Source of the DNA: Ridgeia piscesae
Taxonomy: Eukaryota > Annelida > Polychaeta > Sabellida > Siboglinidae
Length of the DNA: 64,000 bases
Direction: 5' to 3'
Assembly: GCA_025642075.2 (NCBI GenBank)
Contig: JAODUO010000632.1
Span: 69,501 to 133,500, forward strand
Shown here: in pieces, positions 35,286-47,119 of the stretch
How the letters are laid out: each line of letters opens with the position of its first letter
Numbering within the stretch: the stretch's first letter is position 1
Translations under genes and position numbers: made by a program
Notes under the pieces: model-generated
Seen by the model: the letters and a program-made list of their open reading frames with translations, nothing else
Database searches by the model: none
What the model was told of the DNA's origin: nothing

Positions 35286-35815
35286 TAATTCACTGACAAC
35301 TGAAGCGGTGGCCTCTGGTGTTTTCACCAGTGAAGTCTTGTCTTTTCTCAGGTGACATTAATTAAACCTGACCTCCGCTGGATGTTTTTCTTTTTCATTA
35401 TTCATCTTTGCTTACTTCAATCATGTCTGCAATCTCATTCCTTTTCCCTCTATCATTCCCCCTGTAATTATCTTCAAGCTGCCAGCACCTGAGTGACATC
35501 ATGTTTATCATCATGTTGTGGTGATGCTGCAGCAGCTGATGTGAGGTGTCTGGGGACCATGTCAGTTACAGGATGACCTCATGAGGGAAATCCATTATTA
35601 AATTATGTATTACTGTTAAATTTAAGGAGTTTACTAAATGCAAAAAGCCAACGCCCCATCACACAGAGCATCATTTCTGTGACACACAAACTCGTGTCCT
35701 GGAGACATGTCCTGGTAGTGCAGTTATCAGTAGACAAGGAGGAATCAATTTTAAAGAGCAAAATCTGTCTGATTAGCTCAATAGAGCTCATACAAATTTT
35801 AGTCTTTCGGTCTGG
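35286..35815. other. No gene seen
   Basis: Single-copy-looking spacer between two arrays, with no coding or element signature. Confidence 0.4.
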
Positions 35816-35823
35816 TCATCTCC

Positions 35824-37223
35824 ACGACTATTACAATAGCAATGTGTAGTTGCACGACTATTACAATAGCAATGTGTAGTTGCACGACTATTACAATAGC
35901 AATGTGTAGTTGCACGACTATTACAATAGCAATGTGTAGTTGCACGACTATTACAATAGCAATGTGTAGTTGCACGACTATTACAATAGCAATGTGTAGT
36001 TGCACGACTATTACAATAGCAATGTGTAGTTGCACGACTATTACAATAGCAATGTGTAGTTGCACGACTATTACAATAGCAATGTGTAGCTGCACGACTA
36101 TTACAATAGCAATGTGTAGTTGCACGACTATTACAATAGCAATGTGTAGTTGCACGACTATTACAATAGCAATGTGTAGTTGCACGACTATTACAATTGC
36201 AACGTGTAGTTGCACGACTATTACAATTGCAACGTGTAGTTGCACGACTATTACAATCATGCGACTATTACAATAGCAACGTGTAGTTGCACGACTATTA
36301 CAATAGCAACGTGTAGTTGCACGACTATTACAATAGCAACGTGTAGTTGCACGACTATTACAATAGCAACGTGTAGTTGCACGACTATTACAATAGCAAC
36401 GTGTAGTTGCACGACTATTACAATAGCAACGTGTAAGTTGCACGATCTATTACAATAGCAACGTGTAGTTGCACGACTATTACAATAGCAACGTGTAGTT
36501 GCACGACTATTACAATAGCAACGTGTAGTTGCACGACTATTACAATAGCAACGTGTAGTTGCACGACTATTACAATAGCAACGTGTAGTTGCACGACTAT
36601 TACAATAGCAACGTGTAGTTGCACGACTATTACAATAGCAACGTGTAGTTGCACGACTATTACAATAGCAACGTGTAGTTGCACGACTATTACAATAGCA
36701 ACGTGTAGTTGCACGACTATTACAATAGCAACGTGTAGTTGCACGACTATTACAATAGCAATGTGTAGTTGCACGACTATTACAATAGCAATGTGTAGTT
36801 GCACGACTATTACAATAGCAATGTGTAGTTGCACGACTATTACAATAGCAATGTGTAGTTGCACGACTATTACAATAGCAATGTGTAGTTGCACGACTAT
36901 TACAATAGCAATGTGTAGTTGCACGACTATTACAATAGCAATGTGTAGTTGCACGACTATTACAATAGCAATGTGTAGTTGCACGACTATTACAACAGCA
37001 ATGTGTAGTTGCACGACTATTACAATAGCAATGTGTAGTTGCACGACTATTACAATAGCAATGTGTAGTTGCACGACTATTACAATAGCAATGTGTAGTT
37101 GCACGACTATTACAATAGCAATGTGTAGTTGCATGACTATTACAACAGCAATGTGTAGTTGCACGACTATTACAATAGCAATGTGTAGTTGCACGACTAT
37201 TACAATAGCAATGTGTAGTTGCA
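35824..37223 (+). repeat. 30-bp satellite-like array, about 46 copies
   Basis: Unit GCACGACTATTACAATAGCA + ATGTGTAGTT (30 bp). Three domains: GCAATGTG units to about 36190, GCAACGTG units to about 36750, then GCAATGTG again to the end. Breaks occur at about 36256-36268 and 36434-36446. The period is 10 codons, so long frames on both strands (MCSCTTITIA; IVIVVQLHIA) are artefacts. Confidence 0.98.
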
Positions 37224-37489
37224 GTGTTGCTGCCAACTTGGACAACAGATCTGATGTGTTCTGTTCTTTCAAGAATGTTTTACAGTCGTAACAATTGTCC
37301 TATATGTCCAGTTTATATAAATTATGCGCATACCAATTTACGAACTTATACTTGTATATATCGTACATATAAACCTTCATTTTTATTCAATACAACAACA
37401 TTGACCTGTGAACTGAACCTTTTAAATATATATTTTTTTTAAATAAATCTATTAATCTAACCATGTAATATTTAATGGCGGCTATCAAA
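37224..37489. other. No gene seen
   Basis: AT-rich spacer. Confidence 0.4.
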
Positions 37490-37830
37490 ACAGACATTGC
37501 AGTCTTAATGGGATTCTCTTTAGCCAGCATTACAACAATTACACCTGTATTTACCATTAATCTTTTTTCACTCCTGGCTATTTGTACCTAAGTACATTGT
37601 ATAATTATGCATTGACCAAAATAAAACTATATTCAATGCCTGTGTCATCTTAGCCATCTATTTCCTGGCATTCTTAATGAGATTCTCTTTGGTCAACATA
37701 ACAATAATTATACCTGTATTTACTATTTAAATAATTCTTGTCACTATAGCCTATCTGTACATCAGTAGATGCACTGACCAAAATAACACTATACTCACTG
37801 CCTTTGTCATCATAGGCATTTATTTGTGCC
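37490..37830 (+). repeat. Tandem duplication of about 170 bp
   Basis: TCTTAATGGGATTCTCTTTA (37503) and TCTTAATGAGATTCTCTTTG (37673) begin copies that continue with ACACCTGTATTTAC / ATACCTGTATTTAC and GACCAAAATAA. Diverged but collinear. Confidence 0.85.
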
Positions 37831-37964
37831 ACCGTGGCCTAGGCCATAGTTGGCAGCCCATGTCATAGCCAGACATGTGCAACTGACAGGCACTTAACAC
37901 CACTCTGTTGTCTGTCCCTACCCAAAACGACCAACAGGCACTGATTAGTTTCTGCCACTTCTCT

Positions 37965-38580
37965 GATGCAAACACAGCACTTGTCGGGCAAACACAGCAC
38001 TTCTCTAGCAAGCACGGAATTTTTGGAAAAACAGCACTTCTCTAACAAACACGGGACTTCACTAGCAAACATCTGACTTCTCTGACAAACACAGGAATTT
38101 TCAGGCAAACATGAGACTTCTCTGGCAAACGTGTGACTTCTCTGACAAACATGTGACTTCTCTATATCAAACACACAACTTCTCTGGCAAACATGTGACT
38201 TCTCTATATCAAACACACAACTTCTCTGGCAAACATGTGACTTCTCTATATCAAACACACAACTTCTCTGGCAAACATGTGACTTCTCTATATCAAACAC
38301 ACAACTTCTCGGGAAACAAAAAAAAAATTTGGGGACTTCTCTATATCAAACACACAACTTTTCTGGCAAACATGTGACTTCTCTATATCAAACACACAAC
38401 TTCTCTGACAAGCATGTGACTTCTCTATATCAAACACACAACTTTTCTGGCAAACATGTGACTTCTCTATCAAACACACAACTTCTCTGGCAAATATGAG
38501 ACTTCCCTATCAAACCCACAATTTCTCTATCAAACACACAACTTCTCTGGCAAACATGAGACTTCTCTGGCAAACTTGTA
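37965..38580 (+). repeat. 42-bp dimeric minisatellite
   Basis: Alternating half-units ACTTCTCTATATCAAACACAC and AACTTCTCTGGCAAACATGTG, 21+21 bp; TCTATATC recurs at 38161 and 38203. The left end is mostly single 21-bp halves. A (A)9 insertion lies at about 38318-38327. Confidence 0.92.
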
Positions 38581-38584
38581 TTGC

Positions 38585-39330
38585 CCAGCCCTTAACAGCA
38601 GTGTTTTTAGAAAATGATAGTGTTCAATCAGAATATTTTCTTGGCCTGAAATTGTGGTTGATATTTATATAGTTCCCATGTGTCATTATGATGTAACAAG
38701 CTTTCTTAATAACAGGTGGGAAGAATTGGATCTAGTATCTGTAAAATTTTAAATGATTGTAGGGTTTACAAAACTTTGCCCATTCTGAACCAATTGGCCT
38801 ATCCATCCTGGAGTTGATCCATCAGGCAATCAAAAAATGGACGATGAATGGATGTTCATGCATTTTGTTATATAGTTTGTTGAAATCCTGGTTTAACAAG
38901 ATTTTATTTATGACAAAAACATAAGGGAAGGTTGTTAAACTGATGAATGTACATAGTAATGTTTGGTTTGCTCCAGAAGATGTAATGCTGCATTAGTAAT
39001 ATAGTTCACACATAACCACATAATGTTGATTGTGACACAGCAAATTGCAATGTACTGGATACGTATATGCCAATTGTTATATGTATATAAATTACACAGG
39101 AATAAGTACCTTCAGTGAGTAGAAATATTAGTAATTATAAGGCTATAAGCAAACAATGTCCACGTAGCATGTTGAACTTAATGGACTGGCTTGTGCAGAA
39201 GTAAACAAGAGACTAATGACGTGCACATTTACACAGAAGAGTGACTGGGGGTTTGTACCTCAGGGAAAAGATATGGACCAAAGAGAATTGAGACTGAATA
39301 CCTCAAGCACGTTTCACTGAAGATAATATA
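38585..39330. other. No gene seen
   Basis: AT-rich single-copy-looking DNA without signatures. Confidence 0.4.
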
Positions 39331-39334
39331 ATAG

Positions 39335-39640
39335 GGGAGTAAGAGGGAGGGGTGGAGGCAGGGAAGTGGAGGGAGGGGGAGGCTGGGAGGGAGGAAGGGA
39401 GGGAAGAAGCAGAGCGGGAGAGAGGGGGATGGACGGAGGGAGAGAGACAGAGGCATAGAGAGGAAGAGACAGAGGGAGAGAGGGAGAGAAAGATGGAGGC
39501 TGAGAGGGCGGAAAGAAAGGAGGGAGGGTGGAAGGGAGGAAGAAAGGGGGGGAGAAAGCAAGAAACGAGGGAGTTAGAGAGATAGGGAGAGGCAAAGGAA
39601 GAGAGGGAGAGAGGGGGGAACAGGGGGAGATGGAGCAGAC
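39335..39640 (+). repeat. Polypurine tract (GGGA/GAGA-rich)
   Basis: About 300 bases of nearly pure G and A on the plus strand (GGGAGGAAGGGAGGGAAG type). Pro/Ser/Leu-rich minus frames are artefacts. Confidence 0.95.
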
Positions 39641-39644
39641 CCCT

Positions 39645-40275
39645 GACAGAGAGTGACTGGACACTTCCAGAACTTGACAGTCACATTTCATTGCTGTGTT
39701 GACCAACATGGTTCCAACTGATGACAACTCACACACAAACCTGCACGCTTCATTTCACAATGCAGTCATGCGTGAAGACATCTTACTCAAGCATCACTGG
39801 GTAAATGGCAGACATTTCAGCTGACAAGTGATCAAGTAATGCTTATGAATAGACGTCACCTATAATCAATGGCGTGTTGGTGCAATTACCTTATTGAATG
39901 TTTGCCAATTAGGAGACTTGCTGTTTCAGCCAATATAACAGGGATCCCCTGGGAATAAATACTCACTCATCAGTGACATAACATGTACTATATCTGGCAC
40001 ACGAATATGCATTTCTGTTATATAAATTCTGGTGTTTCGCATAAATAAAAAGGCCTCCTGTACCAAGATATTACAAGGAGCTATACAAAACAATCACATT
40101 TATCTTCCTCCCTAGGTATTTTCCCTCCTGGGGAATGATCACCTCTCACCCAAGGGAAAGATAGCATTGGGCTATTCAACCATGATGCAATTACTGTGAC
40201 AAGACAATCGTTGAAATGTATCCACCACAGTCAATAATGCTACTAATTGTTCAATATTCATATTGTCTAAGGCCT
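39645..40275. other. No gene seen
   Basis: Unique-looking sequence with no supported feature. Confidence 0.4.
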
Positions 40276-40279
40276 GTTA

Positions 40280-40645
40280 AGGCCTAGGGGTAGTCGTGTT
40301 GGCAAGATGGTAGCTGTATTGGTACAAGGCTTGTTGTATTGGTATGAGGGTAGTCTTACTGGCATGAGGGTTGTTGTATTGGTGAGAGGATTGGTATTAG
40401 TGAAAAAGCAGTCGTATTTGCATACGGGTAGCTGTATTGGCACAAGGAATGTTATATTAAGGTGAGGATAGTCGTACTGGCATGAGAGTAGTAATATTGG
40501 TATGAGGGTAGTTATATTTGCATGAGGGTTATGGTACTGGGGTAAAGGTTCCGGTAGTCAATGAGAGTTAGTCATGTTGACATGAGAGTTGTATTGCTGT
40601 GATGGTAGCCATATTGGCCTGAGGATAGCAGAATTGGCCTTCAAC
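40280..40645 (+). repeat. Degenerate ~20-bp minisatellite
   Basis: About 17 loose copies of GGTAGTCGTATTGGCATGAG. Confidence 0.85.
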
Positions 40646-40999
40646 ATCAGACCAATATGAAGGCAATACAAATGTGAACAATTAATGAAAGTTTGATTAA
40701 TTTATAATTCTACACTATCACGAGTAAACATACATGTACACGTGATAATTAATGTTCTTGCTGACCATGGATTTGGAGCACCAGCTTAACATTAACTCTG
40801 ATTAAAATGAAACTTTATCACCATTATTGCAACAAGCCGAAGAGTAATAGAACAACACAAAATCTATTCAAGTATAACCATAAATTTACACAATCTGTTC
40901 TGTGTGCATGATGTAGAGCTACACCACTGCGCGATGACGTCACAACTAAGCACTCTTACTGAACCCGCTAAATACTGGTCAAGCTAGCTCCAACAGGGA

Positions 41000-41262
41000 T
41001 TGATAGGTAATATGGATTCCCACTAAACACGCACTAATACGGGCAGGAAAGTGTCGATTTCATTAATCGGCAGCTTACACAGTATTCAGCAATGACCCAC
41101 AGAGGCAATTAATATAGCCAGGTAATGGTTTATATAGCTGGGTGAACTGGAGGACTGTGGAGTGGACAAAATTACCCGGGCTGTAGAATGGCAGTACAAG
41201 ACTTGAACCCGGAATCTTGTAATTGAGAATTTAATGTTTTAGCCCTGTACACCACCCCTTAT
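41000..41262 (-). mobile_element. tRNA-derived SINE, old copy
   Basis: On the minus strand, GGTGTACAGGGCTAA resembles an A box and GGTTCAAGTCT (41199-41209 reversed) a B box, spaced about 40 bases. The head is followed by GGGTAATTTTGTCCACTCCA, similar to the post-head domain of the other SINEs in this window. The 3' end is not clear. Confidence 0.55.
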
Positions 41263-41404
41263 GTATGCCCACTGACTCAGGACCAAGTGGAGTTGGTCCA
41301 GTCCATTGATAGTGGATACTGTATACACTGCCTGCTCAGTGTCACTCCTACACTTCAGTGACTTGACCAGGAAGTAACTCCAGCCACTGGGAGCAAGATC
41401 CAGT

Positions 41405-41692
41405 GGGTGAGGGAGAGAGGGCGTGAGGGAGAGAGGGCGGGAGGGAGGGGCGGAGGGACGGAGGAAGGAAGGAGCGACGGAGGGAGAGAGGGAGGGAGGG
41501 AGGGAGGGAGGAGCAATGGAGGGAGAGAGGGACGGAGGAGCAGGGAGGGAGAAATGGAGGGAGAGATGGAGGGAAGAGAGAGGGAGGGAAGAGTGAGGGA
41601 TAGAGGAGCGAGGGAGGGAGGGAGAGAGGGAGGGAGGAGAAAGGGAGGGAGGGAGGGAGACAGCGAGAGAGAGAGAGAGAGAGATAGAGACC
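41405..41692 (+). repeat. Polypurine tract (GGGAGG)n / (GAGA)n
   Basis: Almost pure G/A sequence, ending in a (GA)n run at 41668-41690. Open frames on both strands are artefacts. Confidence 0.95.
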
Positions 41693-41699
41693 ATCACTG

Positions 41700-41855
41700 T
41701 GAGTCCACAACAGGTTACACATTTATCCCTGTGTGGGATCTTTTACTTCCCCTGGCACATACACCAGATATAAGGAATTCACAGCCCATAGTCTCTTCTG
41801 AAAGACACAGTACAGAGGTGAATGAAATTGCCTACCAGTACAAACAGTGGCACTG
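41700..41855 (-). mobile_element. SINE fragment (body only)
   Basis: Reverse complement matches 46645-46790: GGCAATTTCATTCACC, TGTGTCTTTCAGAAGAGAC, CAGGGGAAGTAAAAGATCCC, ACACAGGGATAAATGTGTAA and GTGGACTCAC blocks appear in the same order. The tRNA-like head is missing. Confidence 0.75.
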
Positions 41856-41869
41856 ACATCATTCATGCA

Positions 41870-42811
41870 ATGAGACATGAAACGTACAGTGGACAGCATT
41901 GGCTGGATTCATGCCATTCAGACACTAAATTGCCAACATGATCAATGCAGCTAATTCGATGCAAGTAGAAAGCCAATGATTTTCGATGTAATCCGAAATA
42001 GATGCTCCACTAACCTGTGATCCCTGCCAGGATATGAAAGCATGCTACTACAGTAGGTAACTACAGCCTTCGTCACTCAATCCTGGATGTGAGTGACCAG
42101 AGGAGATTGAACACACAGGTTGACAGAGACTGTAGCCAATGTTTCTGGGACCTTGCACAGTCCATGAAATAGACAGAAATGAAGATATCCTTAGGACATC
42201 AAAATCAATAAGAAAGATCATTAAAAAATACAACAAGCAGGATTTATAGAGAGAAGGGGAACGTTTGAGCACAAAGTATCAACAGGAAAGATCTAGGACA
42301 CCAAAGAATAAAAATAACAAGGTTGACAAATCACAATAAAACTGCTGTAAATTGTAGATGATCGTGCATTTTGGAGCGCCACGATCACCAATGCCTGGGA
42401 TAGACATAAAATGTACAAGAAGAAGAAATACATTGCTTTATAAATATTTGCGGAAACTTGAATTGATTTTAGCCAGCTTGAGAAATTGGTCAATCTCAGT
42501 TTCTTCTTTTTCAACAACACAAACTGTCAAAACTGAGATAAAATCAATCATTATTATCAGACATGCCTTGTTATTGTCACTTGGCTTACTGTAGGTCAAC
42601 AGGCCTTTACAAAGCAGGACACCAGGAACAGATCTTCTTCCTCAAGTGGCATGATAGGTATTGGATAGGATTCACTAAATAGGAGACACAATAGGAACTG
42701 ATATCTTTTCCCAAGTAAGAGACACAATAGAAACAGTAGACATTGCTTTAGAATTTGTTTTTAGTGTCATACACATTTTAATCAGTGTTTATGTTTTAGA
42801 TTAATTTATAG

Positions 42812-42815
<4 letters not shown>
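41870..42815. other. No gene seen
   Basis: Unique-looking sequence with 60-80 codon frames that carry no signature. Confidence 0.4.
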
Positions 42816-42817
<2 letters not shown>

Positions 42818-42873
<56 letters not shown>

Positions 42874-42899
42874 ATCTATAAATAACATATACATATATA

Positions 42900-42951
<52 letters not shown>

Positions 42952-42955
42952 TATA
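42818..42955. repeat. (AT)n microsatellite
   Basis: TA dinucleotides from about 42818 to 42870 and 42911 to 42945, separated by TCTATCTATAAATAAC and ATATGTATATGTG. Confidence 0.95.
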
Positions 42956-43254
42956 TTTTTGTAATGGTTTTAATTTTATATTAATTTGTGTAATTTACAT
43001 ACCAAGTTTTAGTACTATACAGTCATGTTAAAAGCAGTGTTTAATTTATTTTAAATTTATTTATATAATTTACATACAAAGGTTTACTAGTGCATCTTCA
43101 AAAAAATAAATATGATTTATATTAATTTATATAATTTACATTTCTATTTATTAATATACCTTTAGTATATGTCTTGTGCAGCACATAGATCCGCCATGCG
43201 GGAATTAGCACTATATAAAACTGTATTATTTTTTTTGGAAGTAGGAAACACTAC

Positions 43255-43575
43255 CCCGGTATATGAAGTGATGTACTTTTGAAAAAGACACAATGTGAAC
43301 TGATGCACGTTTTGAAAGGAGACACAATATGAATGGATGCACTTTTGAAGGAGACACAATATGAACTGATGCACTTTTGAAGGAGACACAATATGAACTG
43401 ATGCACTTTTGAAAAGGAGACACAATATGAACTGAATGCACGTTTGAAGGAGACACAATATGAACTGATGCACTTTTGAAGGAGACACAATATGAACTGA
43501 TGCACTTTTGAAGGAGACACAATGTGAACTGATGCACTTTTGAAGGAGACACAATATGAACTGATGCACTTTTTC
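43255..43575 (+). repeat. 32-bp minisatellite
   Basis: About ten units of ACACAATATGAACTGATGCA + CTTTTGAAGGAG (32 bp), with one or two units altered by one-base gains. Minus frames of 108-162 codons through it are artefacts. Confidence 0.93.
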
Positions 43576-43667
43576 AAGCACTGGGTAGGAAACACTGATA
43601 GGAACTAATGTCTTCCCCCATGTTGGAGACATAACCTGATAATTCTTCAAGTAGGAAACATGGTCAG

Positions 43668-44010
43668 AATTGCATTGGCTTCCTGTCCATTAACGTATCA
43701 TCTTTAAGATCTGTACTATTACTTATGATGATCAGGCACTTTCTTGTAAGCAACCATCATATGTATTAACATTCATTGCTTACTCATTTAAGAAAACCTA
43801 CCCGGTAACCAGCATTGCTCATATAGTTCTGATTTATTTTTGTCCCTAAGGTCAATACCACGAATATTGTGACTAAAGCAATTTATGTTGCTGCACCTAC
43901 TGTTTGGAAAATGCTTCCTTCTAGTGTTAGATCAGTTGAAATTATTGCTAAATTCTGCCGTCATTTCAAAACATACCTTTCCAATCTTGCCTACACCACC
44001 ACAGTCACCT
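43668..44010 (+). mobile_element. LINE 3' fragment: C-terminal reverse transcriptase region, frameshifted
   Basis: Plus-strand translation in two frames gives LHWLPVH then RIIFKICTITYDD, followed by VAAPTVWKMLPSSVRS and FCRHFKTYLSNLAY. The order LHWLPV - FKI..Y - AAP..W..LP - F+..LK.YL is diagnostic of the C-terminus of many non-LTR retrotransposon ORF2 proteins. Stops and frameshifts show it is dead. It starts right after the 32-bp minisatellite, so it is 5'-truncated. Confidence 0.85.
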
Positions 44011-44099
44011 TACCCTCTGTCATCTCAATCAACGGGAATTGTTTATTGACTCTGGGATCAATTAACTCTGTTGTATTGATGTGCCCCTGAGTTTAGTTA

Positions 44100-44570
44100 C
44101 CAATGATTTAGGAGCAATATAAGTCATCTTGTTATTAGTATGTACTTCTTCATGTAGGAGACATGGTTGGAACTGATGTTCTTAAAGAAGGAGACGTGGC
44201 ACAACTTCAATGTGTGTCGGTATCAACTGAACAAATGCATGCAAATGCCAAGTAATGGCGCAGCAAATCCTATTTGTCTGTGGCCTCTAGGAGTGGAAAG
44301 GAAGCCGACTCATGTAGATTGCTCAGATGTGAACCTATTTGGTAGGACAATTAACCAAAATAGGAAGTGAACCTGTGTCATGCATACATGTATGTACTCA
44401 TGTTGGCTGTACATTGGCTGTACAAACATGGCTGTCATGGCATAGACTTACATTATAAATTTGATGAACATGAGTATTAATGACATACATTGTACACTTT
44501 CACTGTACATGGCTGTCATGACATACAATTGTACTCACACATTTAACTCTAGAAGACTGTCACGAAACAC
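44100..44570. other. No gene seen; GGCTGTCATG phrases
   Basis: Short degenerate repetition of TACATTGGCTGTACA and ATGGCTGTCATGGCATA at 44400-44525. Otherwise featureless. Confidence 0.4.
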
Positions 44571-44574
44571 CTCG

Positions 44575-44712
44575 CAGAGACACAGAAAGGGAAACAAAAG
44601 AGATGGGTTACACCAGGAGAGAGATGGAGAAGATGGTCACGCACAGAAAACAGTGGTGTTCCTTGGTCGATGACCTATGCTCCCAGCGAGCAAACGGTCA
44701 TAAGAAAGAATG
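44575..44712 (+). mobile_element. Probable LINE ORF2 C-terminal fragment
   Basis: One plus frame reads GYTRREMEKMVTHRKQWCSL then VDDLCSQRANGHKKE and soon stops. A basic/aromatic HRKQW block followed by a short DLCS tail resembles the last residues of LINE polyproteins (a D/H-R-x-x-W motif near the end). No upstream RT is visible. Confidence 0.45.
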
Positions 44713-45254
44713 TCAAGTATATTACATCATTGGATTGTTATACCAGATACAATGTACACAATACTACACATTGGGTTGGAAATGACTGGCACAACATAGA
44801 TACACTGTACCCTTTGCACTACTGTACATGACTTTTATAACACATATCATACCCATGTGTTATACATGAGACTCATGATAAAAGTGTCACCGGGACACAA
44901 CTGAAAGATGGTTATTTACCTCTGGCAGTGAAGAGCTCACTTGTGACAGCAGCTGACTTGACATGACACAACAAAATGCCAGCTGATCATAGATGTCGTT
45001 TAGATGGCCTTATCTAATTCCGCGTCAAACATGTGCCAAGTGTCAACACCAATACTAGTTAGTTACCACTGTAGCTCTTTTCCTAGAAGCTATTTATGGT
45101 ACCTTCTATGACATTGGCACACATATCCTAAACAAACAATATGAATTACATTTTTCGTTGAAGTCAGATTTTCAAATTACACAAGTATGCATGGCCCTGA
45201 GATAGAAAATACATGTTTAAATGATTGCCTAGATCTGAAGAAGAACCCAATGCA

Positions 45255-45515
45255 GCCGTAACACATCTACGCAAAGACTGGTTCTGATAACTGTGTAACA
45301 CATCTAGGTGAAGGAACTTGATTGTTGTGTGTGTGTAACAAATCTAGGTGATTGCTTGTGTTGATTTCTGTGTGTTTAGCACATCTACATAATGGCTACT
45401 CCTGACAGCTGTGTAACACATCTAAGCAGCCATGATCTAAGTGGTGTTGCTATATAACACATATAGGCAATGGATGCTGCTGATGGCTGTGTGTAACACA
45501 TCTCTAGAGGAGATG
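45255..45515 (+). repeat. Degenerate ~45-50-bp repeat
   Basis: TGTGTAACACATCTA phrases recur about six times with variable spacing. Confidence 0.65.
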
Positions 45516-45639
45516 ACTGGGTTTGGTTTGACCTGGTCAGAACCAATGGTTTCTGAGAAGTTAACTAGTTAAAGGTCAAGTCTGTAGAATATGGAGAAAC
45601 AAGTGCCACTCTACATAGCTGGCAACTATACCATATATA

Positions 45640-46165
45640 ACTATTCCTGGATACAGAGACAGCACTGATTGCCACTCTGTAGAAACAGGAGGACTGGCAC
45701 TGCACTAGCTTTCAGAGCACTGAGTGTGCCACTCTACAGACAAGCTGTTAACTCTACATCAGTTCACTGACACTGAGTGTCACCCCGTAGACAGGAGGTC
45801 TGGTGCTACACCAGTTCACTGAGTACTGGGTACACTCTACAGACAGGAGGCCTGATGCAATACCAACTACACAATGAGTGCTACTCCACAGACAGAGGAT
45901 TGGCATTACACCTATTCACAGAGTGTGCCACTCTGCAGACAGGAGAACTGATTCATACTAGTTCAATGTGCACTGTCAGGCAGAAAGCCTCACGCTATAC
46001 CAGCTGATAAAGCACAGAGTGCCCCCATATAGACAATAGATATGATTAGCATTACAGGACTTCAGCTTACTGAGCACTACGTGCCAGTCTGTAGACTGGA
46101 GACCTAGAACTACACCATCACACTGCACTCGGTGCCACTCTGTAGACAGACTGCAATGCTATAAA
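45640..46165 (+). repeat. Degenerate ~50-60-bp minisatellite
   Basis: Copies begin GTGCCACTCTACAGACAGGA and contain a CACCAGTTCACTGAG phrase. About nine loose copies. Confidence 0.75.
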
Positions 46166-46345
46166 GCAAATCTTGTGTCATTAAAAACAGCCGGCAGTGA
46201 TGTTATCTTCAGGGATGACTGCAATATAGGACCAGAACATAACCTTATAGTAGACAGGGCAGCACTGACAGTGACAATGCACAGAGAGAGCGACAAGATA
46301 AGCCTTGTCTTGCAGGACAACAGATGGTGACCAACTCATAAACTG

Positions 46346-46525
46346 AGCACACTGAGAGCAATGAGAGCAGTGAGAGCAATGAGAGCACTGAGAGCACTGA
46401 GAGCACTCAGAGCACTGAGAGCACTGAGAGCAATGAGAGCACTGAGAGCACTGAGAACAATGAGAGCACTGAGAGCAATGAGAGCAATGAGAGCACTGAG
46501 AGCACTGAGAGCACTGAGAGCATGG
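46346..46525 (+). repeat. 9-bp minisatellite (ACTGAGAGC)n
   Basis: About 19 units of ACTGAGAGC or AATGAGAGC, giving artefactual Arg-Ala-Leu frames on both strands. Confidence 0.97.
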
Positions 46526-46555
46526 AGGGCTTCACTGCAATGTATGCATCGCCAG

Positions 46556-46875
46556 GAATTTATGGGGAACGGTGGTCGCGCAGTAGAGCGCCGGACCGTC
46601 AATCGAGGGGATGGTGGTTCATTCCCACCTACCGCCGTTTTGAAACTTAGGCAATTTTGTTCACCCCACATTTGCCTGTGTCTTTTGGAAGAGACACTGA
46701 AAGTCGGTGGTCCCTTCTGTCTGGTCTCTATGTCAGGGGAAGTAAAAGATCCCACACAGGGGGTAATGTGTAACCGGTAGTGAACTCACTAATTCTAGGG
46801 AAGGACAACTCCTGTGTTAGCCCAAGTTTGGGCTGTTTGGAGGAAACTACCTAAGAACCTAAGAAGGATAACATC
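46556..46875 (+). mobile_element. tRNA-derived SINE, nearly full length
   Basis: Head: GGGGAACGGTGGTCGCGCAG ... GGTGGTTCATTCCC with a B-box-like GGTTCATTCCC. Body: GGCAATTTTGTTCACCCC, GTGTCTTTTGGAAGAGACAC, CAGGGGAAGTAAAAGATCCC and GTGTAACCGGTAGTGAACTC. Tail: AACTACCTAAGAACCTAAGA. It inserts directly beside the 9-bp array. Confidence 0.8.
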
Positions 46876-46924
46876 TTTTTTAGTAGACACATGCATGTTA
46901 ACTCATATACACTCCAGGTGTGAT

Positions 46925-47110
46925 TATGACATAACATTGAATACTAACACCCATTTTCAAAGCATAACTGACAGTATCTACAATTTTGGAAGACCCTTTT
47001 TTACTCTTATTTTTTACCCATCCACCACCCGTCCAGTGATATGTCTACCTGTCCAAAATAGGTTTAACCTGTCCAAATGACCAGTGGCCAGGTGTCTACA
47101 CAAAGCTATT
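46925..47110 (+). repeat. Dispersed repeat with ACCCGTCC motifs, copy 2
   Basis: Collinear with 26725-26935: AGCATAACTGACAGTATCTA, TTTTGGAAGACCC, CACCCGTCCA, ACCTGTCCAAATGACC and GTGTCTACACAAAGCTATT. Confidence 0.75.
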
Positions 47111-47119
47111 CACATAGCT

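Noticed and set aside
32420..35355. Three plus-strand open frames of 910-958 codons
   Set aside because: Same cause: a stop-free 23-bp repeat read in three frames.
24655..37223. CRISPR-like arrays (regular direct repeats)
   Set aside because: Units are contiguous with no unique spacers, and the context is eukaryotic. These are minisatellites.
35799..37291. Hydrophobic IVIVVQLHIA and Cys/Thr-rich MCSCTTITIA repeat proteins
   Set aside because: Ten-codon repeats are the direct translation of the 30-bp array on both strands.
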